From Clostridia bacterium (GTDB lineage: Bacteria; Bacillota; Clostridia; Lachnospirales; Lachnospiraceae): 48,338 nucleotides of DNA. Position numbers and translations under genes: made by a program. The stretch covers positions 1 through 48,338 of the forward strand of contig CAJTIM010000028.1 of assembly GCA_910576325.1 (NCBI GenBank). Direction: 5' to 3'. The notes beneath the pieces were generated by a model. That model did no database searches. It had not been told where the DNA came from and saw nothing but the letters and a program-made list of their open reading frames with translations. This document shows positions 7,445 through 14,871 of this stretch, piece by piece; position 1 is the first letter of the stretch, and each line of letters begins with the position of its first letter.

Positions 7445-7559
7445 GTAAAGCCGCAAAGGCGCACGAGAGAAACTTTTATGAGTGCCCTTTCGAATAAAAG
7501 TTTCTCTCATTGCAGGTGCGCCGAAGTGACTTTACCCTTTAGTGCCGTCGCGCAGCGAC
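7445..7559 (+). repeat. Family L palindromic leader, copy B1
   Basis: The left arm GTAAAG-CCGC, GGCGCAC, GAGAGAAACTTTTAT pairs with the right arm ATAAAAGTTTCTCTC, GTGCGCC, GTGACTTTAC around a loop holding GAGTGCCCTTTCGA. A small hairpin GTCGC-GCA-GCGAC follows. The copy is 115 bp long and is repeated in tandem by B2 with a 118-bp period. Confidence 0.85.
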
Positions 7560-7562
7560 TAA

Positions 7563-7677
7563 GTAAAGTCGCAAAGGCGCACGAGAGAAACTTTTATGAG
7601 TGTCCTTTCGAATAAAAGTTTCTCTCATTGCAGGTGCGCCGAAGTGACTTTACCCTTTAGTGCCGTCGCGCAGCGAC
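7563..7677 (+). repeat. Family L palindromic leader, copy B2
   Basis: This is the second tandem copy and is nearly identical to B1. It ends in GCGACTTTTAT directly before AGGAGG, the ribosome site of the TlpA-like gene. The left arm GTAAAGTCGC could pair either with GTGACTTTAC in the right arm or with GCGACTTT at the end of the element, so two alternative folds are possible. No clear promoter is seen between the element and the gene; a TATAAT at 7400-7405 lacks a good -35. Confidence 0.85.
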
Positions 7678-7695
7678 TTTTATAGGAGGAATACC

Positions 7696-8295
7696 ATGTA
7701 TAAAATGAAAAAACAATACCTTTTACCAGGCATTTTAGCGGCAATGCTTTTATGCGGCTGTACCGGAAAGGACGCTGCAAAGAATCCAGAGCCGGAAGCA
7801 AAGACAGAAGAAAGCGTTGCTCCCGAAAATGAGGAGAATACAGCATCGGAAGCCGTGGCCTTTGAGGGGCAGGATCTGGATGGAAACACCATTTCTCAGG
7901 ACATATGCGCCGAGTCAAAGCTAACCATGATCAATGTCTGGGCCACCTACTGCAACCCCTGTTTGAAGGAGATGCCGGAGCTGGGAGAACTGGCACAGGA
8001 ATACGAAAAGGCGGATTTTCAGCTGATTGGCATTGTAAGCGATGTTGTGGAGGGTCAGGATGAGGATGCTGAGGAAGCCGCCGCATATGCGGCTGAATTG
8101 GTGGAGAAGACAGGGGCGTCTTATCCCCACATGCTTTTGAACGAATCACTGTATCTTGGGCTGCTTGCGGATGTTTCCGCCGTACCCACCACATTTTTCC
8201 TCAATGAAAAGGGCGAGATTTTGGATGTGGTTGTAGGCGCTATGGACAAAACCCATTGGAAGGAGAAAATAGATGGGCTTCTTAAAGATCTGTAA
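7696..8295 (+). CDS. TlpA-like thioredoxin-fold lipoprotein
   Basis: An extracytoplasmic thiol-disulfide oxidoreductase of 199 residues. It has a lipoprotein signal with lipobox LCGC and Cys22 as the likely lipidated residue, then an acidic linker to about residue 52. The AhpC/TSA-type thioredoxin fold carries MINVWATYCNPCLKEMPEL with the CNPC redox pair near 86-89 and the cis-proline loop AVPTTFF near 157. The start at 7696 has an AGGAGG site and follows the family L leader; longer readings would run into the repeat. It overlaps the CXXC micro-protein gene by 23 bp and is followed by a NapH-like ferredoxin protein. This trio is a recurrent Clostridia redox operon, suggesting electron transfer across the membrane to reduce extracytoplasmic thiols. 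Confidence 0.9.
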   Translation: MYKMKKQYLLPGILAAMLLCGCTGKDAAKNPEPEAKTEESVAPENEENTASEAVAFEGQDLDGNTISQDICAESKLTMINVWATYCNPCLKEMPELGELAQEYEKADFQLIGIVSDVVEGQDEDAEEAAAYAAELVEKTGASYPHMLLNESLYLGLLADVSAVPTTFFLNEKGEILDVVVGAMDKTHWKEKIDGLLKDL

Positions 8296-8425
8296 ACAAA
8301 AAGCCTGGCTTCTGGGAACGGCTCTTGGAATCGTATTTCTGGGACTGGGAGCGGCCGGGGGACAGTTGGAAATTGTCTGGAAAAAGGCGGTTATGATCTG
8401 TCTGGAATGTATTGGAATCGGGTGA
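8273..8425 (+). CDS. CD1871A-family CXXC micro-protein
   Basis: A 50-residue membrane micro-protein with one transmembrane helix (residues 11-29, WLLGTALGIVFLGLGAAGG) and the C-terminal signature KKAVMICLECIGIG, whose CLEC is a CXXC pair. This ending is diagnostic of the CD1871A-type family found between TlpA-like and 4Fe-4S membrane proteins in Clostridia. It starts inside the end of the TlpA-like gene and stops just before the ferredoxin gene, so the three are translationally coupled. It probably relays electrons or thiol reduction between the two neighbours, which is an inference. It is easily missed because of its size. Confidence 0.85.
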   Translation: MGFLKICKQKAWLLGTALGIVFLGLGAAGGQLEIVWKKAVMICLECIGIG

Positions 8426-8426
8426 C

Positions 8427-9287
8427 ATGATGAGAAAAAATTTGCGGCTTAAGGTACAGATTTTATTTACCATCCTTACTAACGGGTACGCCTATGGCTT
8501 CCTGAACGGAAAGATTTATCAGGGAACGCTTAAATACGCCTGTGTTCCCGGCTTAAACTGCTATTCCTGTCCGGGAGCCGTCGGGTCCTGTCCCATAGGA
8601 GCGCTCCAGGCGGTGCTGAATCAGCAAAATCTTCAGATTCCCTTCGGCGTTCTGGGATTTCTTTTCGTGTTCGGAAGTATTCTGGGACGCTTTGTCTGCG
8701 GCTGGCTCTGTCCCTTTGGACTGGTACAGGATGTGCTTCACCGGATTCCCCTGTTCAGGAAGAGGAAGCGCCTGCCCTATCACTCCGTGCTCAAATACGG
8801 AAAATATGCGACCCTTATTTTCCTGGTATGCATCGGCTCATTATTTCTCTTCGGCGGCTTTGCAAAGGTTCCGGCCTTCTGCAAATATCTGTGCCCTTCG
8901 GGAACGCTGTTCGGAGCCTTGCCTCTGCTTAGCGGGAATCATCTTCTCCGCAGTCAGGCAGGAGGGCTGTTTTTCTGGAAGCTTGGGATTCTGCTGGCGC
9001 TTTTGATTCTTTCCGTGAAGATTTACCGGCCTTTTTGCCAGTATCTTTGTCCTCTGGGGGCCATATACGGATGGTTCAACCGGTTCAGCCTAGTGCGGAT
9101 TCACTGGGAGGAGGAGCGGTGTATTTCCTGCCATGCCTGTGAGAGCGCCTGTCCGGTGGAGCTTTCCCTTAAGGAAATATCACGTTCCCCGGAGTGTATC
9201 CGCTGCGGCAGGTGCGTCCGGGCATGCCCTGTGGAGTGTCTCCATTTTGGGAACCGGAAGTCCGTACCGGAAAAAGAGAAAAAATGA
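8427..9287 (+). CDS. NapH/CcoG-like 4Fe-4S binding membrane protein
   Basis: A polytopic membrane ferredoxin-like protein of 286 residues with about four to five membrane helices. Two CxxxCP motifs occur on membrane loops, CGWLCPFGLVQD and CQYLCPLGAIYGWF, typical of NapH/MauN relatives. Two 4Fe-4S clusters sit at the C-terminus: CISCHACESACPVEL and CIRCGRCVRACPVE. It very likely passes electrons from cytoplasmic donors across the membrane to the CXXC micro-protein and the TlpA-like lipoprotein encoded just upstream. The ATG at 8427 follows the stop of the micro-protein by one base and is immediately followed by a second ATG at 8430, either of which may be used. Confidence 0.9.
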   Translation: MMRKNLRLKVQILFTILTNGYAYGFLNGKIYQGTLKYACVPGLNCYSCPGAVGSCPIGALQAVLNQQNLQIPFGVLGFLFVFGSILGRFVCGWLCPFGLVQDVLHRIPLFRKRKRLPYHSVLKYGKYATLIFLVCIGSLFLFGGFAKVPAFCKYLCPSGTLFGALPLLSGNHLLRSQAGGLFFWKLGILLALLILSVKIYRPFCQYLCPLGAIYGWFNRFSLVRIHWEEERCISCHACESACPVELSLKEISRSPECIRCGRCVRACPVECLHFGNRKSVPEKEKK

Positions 9288-9341
9288 CGGGCAATTTTTG
9301 AAAGCTTAGAAAATACAATTTGCTGAAAAAGAGGTTTTATT

Positions 9342-10454
9342 ATGACATGGGATTATTGGATGGATTTACAGGTCTGGAAGGAGCGCAGTACGGCTCTGCG
9401 GAAAATAAAGGGGACGCAGGCCAGGAAAATTGATTTGTTTCAGAAGTTTTTTATATTCGGTTTTTTTTGCCTTGCTGTTTTTATTGTCTCTTTCCGTAAA
9501 GGAAAATTTGATCCGTTATATGGTCTCTTTCTTTTTGTAATATATGTTCCGGTGCTCCTCTTGGCCATCTATTTGAACCGTTCGGGAAGGAGAAAAGCCG
9601 TTAAAGCCCAGCTTCCGGCGTATCACTGCGTTACAGTCAAGAATGGGATACTGACAGAAGAGCTTACGACCCGGGAGGGAACCATAACCAGGGGTGAGAA
9701 ACCTCTGACAGAGCTGATTGAGGCAGTTCCTTTTCGCGGCGGTCTGTATCTTCGCTTTAACGGGCCGGTTTTTCTGTTTTTTCCTCAGGCGGCCTTCCGG
9801 CAGACGACGCCTCAGCAGAGTGCCGCTTTTATCCGGGCTTCGGCCGCTTCCGCCAGGAATATGATACCGGAATCGGCTGCTCCGTTTCCGGAGGATGCGC
9901 AGGATCATCCTGCTTACGGCACGCTGTATTTTGAGCTTCCAAAATCCCATGTATATGATTTGTACCGAAGCTGCAACCTGCATATATTCCGGCATCCAAA
10001 GCAGCTTTTTTACAACTTTTTTTCAAGAACAGGAGGACTGCTGCTTTTATTGGGGGTTCTGGTTTTGCTGCTTATTGTTCTTAATCCGGGATACATATTC
10101 TCCGTATTTTTGGGTATTTGCCTGTTCTCTGCGGTTTACTATGCGCTCTTGATTCTTGTATTTCTGATAGGGTGCGGGCAGTTGGAGAAAAAAGATAGGC
10201 TTTCTGCTTTGTGCGGCCCTCAGCAGATTTCATTTTACGAGGATCGCCTGCATTTAAAAAGACAGCAAAACTCGCAGCAGATCTTTTACCGGGAGCTTAG
10301 AAATCTCTATGAGGCCAGGGATGCCTATTATCTGCTGTATAAGAAAACGTCTCAGATTCTGATGATTCCCAAATGGGCTTTTACAACGCCGGAGGAGGAA
10401 ACTATGTTTGTAAGAACACTTCGGAAGAATATTTTGCATGTAAGTAAAAGATGA
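9342..10454 (+). CDS. Membrane protein with two YcxB-like units
   Basis: A 370-residue protein with two membrane hairpins, near residues 33-79 and 230-275. Each is followed by a soluble segment ending in a similar motif: GLYLRFNGPVFLFFPQAAF near 132-150 and AYYLLYKKTSQILMIPKWAF near 327-346. The second is a classic YcxB-like C-terminal domain; the first looks like a diverged repeat of it, so the protein appears to be an internal duplication. YcxB proteins are of unknown function. It lies 54 bp after the ferredoxin gene and may share its transcript. GAGG lies 7-10 nt before the ATG. Confidence 0.75.
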   Translation: MTWDYWMDLQVWKERSTALRKIKGTQARKIDLFQKFFIFGFFCLAVFIVSFRKGKFDPLYGLFLFVIYVPVLLLAIYLNRSGRRKAVKAQLPAYHCVTVKNGILTEELTTREGTITRGEKPLTELIEAVPFRGGLYLRFNGPVFLFFPQAAFRQTTPQQSAAFIRASAASARNMIPESAAPFPEDAQDHPAYGTLYFELPKSHVYDLYRSCNLHIFRHPKQLFYNFFSRTGGLLLLLGVLVLLLIVLNPGYIFSVFLGICLFSAVYYALLILVFLIGCGQLEKKDRLSALCGPQQISFYEDRLHLKRQQNSQQIFYRELRNLYEARDAYYLLYKKTSQILMIPKWAFTTPEEETMFVRTLRKNILHVSKR

Positions 10455-10494
10455 TGAACGGTTGTGCGCATTGATTACATTACATGCTGAAATC

Positions 10495-10523
10495 TTGTAT
10501 TTCGGTTTGAAATTCGTTATACT
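10495..10523 (+). promoter_or_regulatory. Promoter for the phosphatase-methyltransferase unit
   Basis: TTGTAT and TATACT are separated by exactly 17 bp. The likely start site is about 45 bp before the ATG at 10577. Confidence 0.6.
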
Positions 10524-10576
10524 GGGAAATGGTTAGATTAGGTATATGGAAATACGGCTATGAGGAGTGAAGTGTG

Positions 10577-11218
10577 ATGGTGATTTATTTGATTCGTCAT
10601 GGAGAGACGGATTGGAATACAAAGCGGCTTTTGCAGGGAGCTACGGATATTCCTTTGAATCAGAACGGAATTGAGGTGGCGCAGCTTACGGCGGAAGGAC
10701 TGCGGGAGGTAGCGTTTGATTTGATTTTTACCAGTCCTTTGAAACGGGCCAGAGAGACGGCAGAGATTATCAGAGGGGAACGCAAGATTCCGATTATTCC
10801 CGACGAGCGTCTGCGGGAAATTTCTTTTGGGCCTTATGAGGGCCTTTGCTGCCAAAAGGACGGATGGAATATCCCCGATCCGGATTTTGGAAATTTTTTT
10901 ATGAATCCGGGAGAATATGTGCCGCCGGAAGGGGGCGAATCTATCCGGCATCTTTGTGAGCGGACGACGGAATTTCTGCAGGAATTGATTCATCATCCGG
11001 ACTATCAGGATAAAACGATTCTGCTGTCCGGGCACGGAGCTGTGGTGAAGGGGCTTTTGAGCAGTGTCACCATTACGGATCTGAAGGATTTTTGGAGCGG
11101 GGGCGTACATAAGAACTGCGGCGTTTCGATTCTGGATGTGGATGCGGGGAAGATTACTTTAAGGCAGGAGAATGTGATTTATTATGACGAAGCGAGAAGC
11201 AGCAACTATTTTGAATAA
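10577..11218 (+). CDS. Histidine phosphatase (phosphoglycerate mutase-like)
   Basis: The 213-residue protein opens with VIYLIRHGETDWN, the RHG catalytic motif whose His becomes phosphorylated. It continues with FTSPLKRARETAEII and EISFGPYEG, and ends with the second catalytic His in ILLSGHGAVVKG. It belongs to the broad branch-2 family acting on small phosphorylated metabolites; the exact substrate cannot be read. A GTG codon lies just before the chosen ATG, but the GAGGAG site favours the ATG. The gene overlaps the following methyltransferase reading frame if that gene uses its upstream start. Confidence 0.9.
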   Translation: MVIYLIRHGETDWNTKRLLQGATDIPLNQNGIEVAQLTAEGLREVAFDLIFTSPLKRARETAEIIRGERKIPIIPDERLREISFGPYEGLCCQKDGWNIPDPDFGNFFMNPGEYVPPEGGESIRHLCERTTEFLQELIHHPDYQDKTILLSGHGAVVKGLLSSVTITDLKDFWSGGVHKNCGVSILDVDAGKITLRQENVIYYDEARSSNYFE

Positions 11219-11705
11219 GAGAAAATGTATGGTCGCGACGCCTGTAGGGGAGCTGGAGCTTGTGGAGGACGGGCAGGGAATCTGCGGTCTTTCCTTTGGG
11301 GCCTCTTCAGAGAATGAGGATGTTTTGGAGGAGGAGACAGTGCTTTTATCGGAGGCGAAGCGGCAGCTTCTGGAATATTTTGCAGGGGAGCGCAAAAAGT
11401 TTGAGCTTCCTCTTTCTATGCATGGTACAAAGTTTCAGATGCGTGACTGGGAGGAGCTTCTTGCGATTCCTTACGGAGAGACCAGGAGCTATGGGGAAAT
11501 TGCAAGGGCCATTGGCTGCCCGAAGGGGAGCAGGGCCGTGGGGATGGCGAACAGAAATAATCCCATCGCAATTATTGTGCCCTGCCACCGGGTGATTGGA
11601 TCGAACGGAAGCCTTACCGGATATGCAGGGAAGAATAAGGCGCTGGATATTAAGGAGTATTTGCTGAAGCTGGAAGGCGTGAAATTGGAAGGCGCGAAGC
11701 TGTAA
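11184..11705 (+). CDS. ogt: Methylated-DNA-[protein]-cysteine S-methyltransferase
   Basis: A suicide DNA repair enzyme that moves O6-alkyl groups from guanine to its own cysteine. The IVPCHRVIG motif near residues 131-139 carries the acceptor Cys, preceded by the helix-turn-helix region PYGETRSYGEIARAIG and the arginine-finger-like KGSRAVGMANRNNP. The total of 173 residues is normal for Ogt. The ATG at 11184 overlaps the phosphatase gene by 35 bp; an in-frame ATG at 11229, starting MVATPVGELE, is an equally plausible start. It is followed by an AlkD-like gene, so two alkylation-repair genes are adjacent. Confidence 0.92.
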   Translation: MTKREAATILNKRKCMVATPVGELELVEDGQGICGLSFGASSENEDVLEEETVLLSEAKRQLLEYFAGERKKFELPLSMHGTKFQMRDWEELLAIPYGETRSYGEIARAIGCPKGSRAVGMANRNNPIAIIVPCHRVIGSNGSLTGYAGKNKALDIKEYLLKLEGVKLEGAKL

Positions 11706-11732
11706 TAACGGCGGCAGAGCTTTTGCGTGACC

Positions 11733-11788
11733 GGCAATTGATTTTATATGGATATACAAAGAGAGATATTACGGAACCGGAACAGGAG
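11733..11788 (+). repeat. Family S leader with ribosome site, copy 2
   Basis: Exactly 56 bp like copy 1 and about 75% identical to it, sharing GATATTACGGAAC and the closing AGGAG. It provides the ribosome site for the AlkD-like gene, 8 nt before the ATG. Confidence 0.65.
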
Positions 11789-11796
11789 TGAATCGA

Positions 11797-12498
11797 ATGA
11801 GTGTGACAATGGATAATGAAGCGGTGCGCAGGCGCCTGCTGGAGCTTGCGGACAGCAAATATCAGAGCTTCCAGAGCGGACTTGTTCCGGGAGTTGACAA
11901 TCTTTTGGGAGTGCGGGTGCCGGATCTCCGCAAACTGGCAAAGGAGATTGCAAAGGGAGACTGGGAAGCATTTCTTGGGAAAAATGATCGGGAATGGTAT
12001 GAAAATGATATGCTGCAGGGGCTTGTCATTGCCTGTGCGAAAATGGACTTTGAACGCCGTTTGGATTTGACCCGCGAATTTATTCCCCGCATCAGCAACT
12101 GGGCGGTATGTGACGTGTTCTGCGGTTCCTTAAAGGAGGCAAAGAAGCACAGGGACGAAGTCTGGGAGTTCCTTCAGCCGTTTCTTAAGTCCAAGGAGGA
12201 ATATGAGATCCGCTTCGGCGTTGTGATGCTTTTAAGCCATTTTGTGGAGGAAGCTTATCTTGAGAGGGCTTTTGCGGCCTTTGACGCCATTGTCAGTGAT
12301 GCCTATTATGTGCGTATGGCCGTGGCATGGGCCGTATCCGTCTATTTTGTGCATTTTCCGAATGAGGGTATGGCTTATCTGAAGCATAATCAGCTGGACG
12401 ACCGGACGCACAATAAGGCCATTCAGAAGATTACGGAATCTTATCGGGTGGAAAAGGAGATGAAGGATGTACTGCGGGGGATGAAGCGCAAAATTTAA
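11797..12498 (+). CDS. AlkD-like DNA alkylation repair protein
   Basis: A HEAT-like-repeat DNA glycosylase of 233 residues, of the type that removes bulky or cationic alkyl bases without flipping them. The features seen are LLGVRVPDLRKLAKEIAKGD near residue 37, the ENDMLQGLVIACAK helix, FIPRISNWAVCDVFCGSLK near 100 with the family's aromatic and acidic residues, and RFGVVMLLSHFVEE. The ATG at 11797 is chosen because AGGAG is 8 nt upstream; a GTG nine bases earlier overlaps the Shine-Dalgarno sequence. It adjoins the Ogt-type gene, consistent with a role in alkylation damage. Confidence 0.9.
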   Translation: MSVTMDNEAVRRRLLELADSKYQSFQSGLVPGVDNLLGVRVPDLRKLAKEIAKGDWEAFLGKNDREWYENDMLQGLVIACAKMDFERRLDLTREFIPRISNWAVCDVFCGSLKEAKKHRDEVWEFLQPFLKSKEEYEIRFGVVMLLSHFVEEAYLERAFAAFDAIVSDAYYVRMAVAWAVSVYFVHFPNEGMAYLKHNQLDDRTHNKAIQKITESYRVEKEMKDVLRGMKRKI

Positions 12499-12510
12499 GA
12501 ATTCTTAAGA
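12495..12510 (+). promoter_or_regulatory. TTAAGA direct repeat before the response regulator
   Basis: Two TTAAGA hexamers are spaced by ATTC, one helical turn apart, overlapping the stop codon of the AlkD-like gene. A -10-like TACAAT lies at 12542. Direct repeats of this kind suit OmpR-type regulators, so autoregulation is possible. Confidence 0.35.
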
Positions 12511-12588
12511 AAAGAATCATCCTTTTTCAAAATTATTCCGCTACAATCAAAGCATTGATACACCAGACAGCAAGAAGGAGCATAACAA

Positions 12589-13299
12589 ATGGAAAAGATT
12601 TTGATTGTAGAGGATGACAAAGCCCTAAGCAACGGCATCGCTTTAGCGCTGAAAGCAGAGGGCTATTTATTTTTACAGACCTATGACTTGGCCGAAGCAA
12701 GGAAAATTCTGGACAAAGAGGAGATTTCTCTTGTGATTCTGGACCTGAATCTGCCGGATGGCAGCGGACTTACGCTTCTTACGGAGGTTAAGCAAAAGCA
12801 GGAGACGCCGGTGGTCATACTCACGGCAAACGATCTGGAAACGGACATTGTTACCGGTCTGGAGCTTGGAGCCGACGACTATATCACCAAGCCTTTCAGT
12901 CTTATGGTGCTGCGCGCCCGCATCAATACTCAGATGCGGAAGATGCGCCGGGGAGGACTGCAGGTATATCAGTCGGGGAAATTTTATTTTTCCTTCTCCA
13001 GTATGGAATTTATCAAAGGAAATCAGAAGATCGAGCTTAGCAAAACCGAGCAGCGGCTTTTAAAGCTGCTGGTTGAGAACCGGGGACTGACCCTCTCAAG
13101 GGGCGAGCTTGTGGATCGCGTCTGGACCGACGGCGCCCAGTATGTGGATGAAAATGCATTGTCCGTCACGATTAAGCGCCTCCGGGATAAGCTTGAGGAC
13201 AATTCTTCCGCCCCCAGGTATATCAAAACCGTCTACGGAATCGGCTATACCTGGTCGGACGAGCGGCTTGGAGGTATTCAAAAAGGCACACATGGATAA
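12589..13299 (+). CDS. OmpR/PhoB-type response regulator
   Basis: A DNA-binding response regulator of 236 residues. The receiver domain (1-115) has the acidic pair in VEDDK, the phospho-acceptor Asp in LVILDLNLPDGSG near residue 51, a switch Thr in VILTAND, and the conserved Lys in ADDYITKPFS. The winged-helix output domain covers about 130-230, with ELSKTEQRLLKLLVENRG and the TVYGIGYTW wing. It overlaps the histidine kinase by 8 bp, so the two are coupled. The signal is unknown. Confidence 0.95.
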   Translation: MEKILIVEDDKALSNGIALALKAEGYLFLQTYDLAEARKILDKEEISLVILDLNLPDGSGLTLLTEVKQKQETPVVILTANDLETDIVTGLELGADDYITKPFSLMVLRARINTQMRKMRRGGLQVYQSGKFYFSFSSMEFIKGNQKIELSKTEQRLLKLLVENRGLTLSRGELVDRVWTDGAQYVDENALSVTIKRLRDKLEDNSSAPRYIKTVYGIGYTWSDERLGGIQKGTHG

Positions 13300-14245
13300 C
13301 TATATGATTCTCTGTATTGCATTTGGAGTCACAGCCATTGTCCTGGCAGTCTGCATGGCCCTGGAGAGAAGGCAGATACACAGGCACCTGAACCACCTGG
13401 ATCGGATACTGGAGACGGCCATAGACGGAAGCTTTGAGGAGCGGCATTTTGACGAAAGCCGTCTTTCCTCCTTTGAGGCAAGGTTTTATCAGTATCTAAG
13501 CCGCCAGGCGGGAAAGGAGCGGGAGCTTACCCGGGAGAAGAAGAAGATTCATGGGCTGATTGCAGATATTTCCCATCAGACCAAGACGCCCATAGCCAAT
13601 CTGATCCTGTATGCGGATCTCCTTTCGGAGCAGGTGCCGGAGGAATCAAGGGAGCTTTCTTGGCAGATTACCGTACAGGCGGAAAAGCTTCAGTTTCTTA
13701 TCACATCGCTTATCAAGGGTTCCCGTTTGGAGCAGGGAATCATTCACCCCGCGCCGAAAAAATGTTCCGTTGGCGAGCTTATTGTCCGAACTGCAAAGGA
13801 GGGCGCTTATCTGGCTGAGAAAAAGGGGATACGCCTTACCTGGCAGATTGAGGAGGGAACGGATCTGGCTTGGTTTGACCCCAAGTGGACAGGGGAAGCT
13901 TTGTGGAATCTTCTGGACAATGCCATCAAATATACCTTTGAGGGGGATACCGTTCTGATACAGGGGCGCGCCTATGAGCTTTTTTACCGGATTGATGTTG
14001 TGGATCACGGAAGAGGAATTTCGGAGGAGGAGATCCCAAAGGTCTTTCAGAGATTTTATCGCTCTCCCAAGAGCCGGGAGGAAGAGGGCGTGGGGCTTGG
14101 CCTTTATCTGACAAGGGAAATTATCCAGGCCCAGGGAGGTTATATGAAGGTAACATCGGGGAAGGAAACTGTGTTTTCCATCTTTCTTCTCCGAAGGGAG
14201 GAAGCGTTTCATACGGAACTTGATCATGGAGCCAAGGCGGAATAA
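13292..14245 (+). CDS. Sensor histidine kinase
   Basis: A kinase of 317 residues with a single N-terminal membrane helix (5-23) and essentially no extracellular domain, so it probably senses inside the membrane or through a partner. The HisKA motif is ADISHQTKTPIAN near residue 95. The ATPase domain has the N box NLLDNAIKYT, G1 DHGRGIS, F box FQRFYRS and G2 GVGLGLYL. The start at 13292 overlaps the response regulator stop. Longer upstream readings lie in another frame of the regulator and are not credible. Confidence 0.93.
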   Translation: MDNYMILCIAFGVTAIVLAVCMALERRQIHRHLNHLDRILETAIDGSFEERHFDESRLSSFEARFYQYLSRQAGKERELTREKKKIHGLIADISHQTKTPIANLILYADLLSEQVPEESRELSWQITVQAEKLQFLITSLIKGSRLEQGIIHPAPKKCSVGELIVRTAKEGAYLAEKKGIRLTWQIEEGTDLAWFDPKWTGEALWNLLDNAIKYTFEGDTVLIQGRAYELFYRIDVVDHGRGISEEEIPKVFQRFYRSPKSREEEGVGLGLYLTREIIQAQGGYMKVTSGKETVFSIFLLRREEAFHTELDHGAKAE

Positions 14246-14281
14246 CAAAAATATCTGCCGAGGCTCTTTTTTTCTGAAATC

Positions 14282-14310
14282 TGCAACTTTTCCCGCGCAG
14301 GAACGGTCTA
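14282..14310 (+). promoter_or_regulatory. Candidate ECF sigma autoregulatory promoter
   Basis: TGCAAC followed by TTTT, then a 16-bp spacer in total and CGGTCTA, resembles SigV/ECF-type promoters (TGAAAC then CGTC). It lies 70 bp before the sigma factor gene and could be its own target. Confidence 0.45.
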
Positions 14311-14379
14311 TTATACGAAAGGGTAAAAAAGCTTTTTTACAAAATCATCCGGAAACGGATATGGAATAAGAGGTAAGAA

Positions 14380-14871
14380 ATGCAGCAGGATTATTTTGAG
14401 GAAATTGTAGAATACATTCTGGAAAATCAGAACAGGCTTTACCGCCTGGCCTACTCCAATGTTCAAAATGAGCAGGATGCTATGGATGTAGTGCAGAATA
14501 CCATCTGCAAAGCTCTGGAACATGCAGGCGAGCTTCGCGATATCCGCGCGGTAAGAACCTGGGTTTACCGGATTCTGATGAACGAGAGCATGACGTTTCT
14601 CAGGAAAAACAGAAGGGAGCTGTTGCTGGAAGAACCTTTGGATGAGGAGGCGTTTGTCTGTGATCCGGAGTATGCGGACAGGGACGAACTGTTTGAGCGA
14701 ATCAAGGGACTGCCTGCAACCGTGCAGAATATTATCCGGCTTCGGTTTTATGAAGAGCTGTCATTGCAGGAAATAGCGGAAGCGATGGGGCTTAATCTGA
14801 ATACGGTGAAGGCGAAGCTTTACCGGGGTCTTAAGGCCCTGCGTGTGGAAATGGAGGGAATGAAGGTTTGA
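14380..14871 (+). CDS. ECF RNA polymerase sigma factor (SigV-like)
   Basis: A 163-residue sigma-70 group 4 protein. Region 2 covers residues 15-80, with NRLYRLAYSNVQNEQDAMDV and RTWVYRILMNESMTFLRKNRRE. Region 4 covers 105-158, with LPATVQNIIRLRFYEELS and LQEIAEAMGLNLNTVKAKLY as the -35-binding helix-turn-helix. Regions 1 and 3 are missing, as in all ECF factors. Its last codons overlap the TTG start of an RsiV-like anti-sigma gene. In Bacilli, SigV/RsiV responds to lysozyme; a cell-wall stress role is a reasonable inference here. Confidence 0.93.
   Translation: MQQDYFEEIVEYILENQNRLYRLAYSNVQNEQDAMDVVQNTICKALEHAGELRDIRAVRTWVYRILMNESMTFLRKNRRELLLEEPLDEEAFVCDPEYADRDELFERIKGLPATVQNIIRLRFYEELSLQEIAEAMGLNLNTVKAKLYRGLKALRVEMEGMKV

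Noticed and set aside
7394..7615. Small protein gene covering family L copies B1 and B2
   Set aside because: It lies wholly in the repeat, has no ribosome site, and the same frame is broken by a stop in copy C1.
13109..13291. Extended N-terminus of the histidine kinase
   Set aside because: It lies in another frame of the response regulator. The overlap ATG at 13292 is the normal arrangement.
14246..14275. Terminator after the histidine kinase (GCCGAGGC then Ts)
   Set aside because: Only a three-base stem can form, so it is not convincing.
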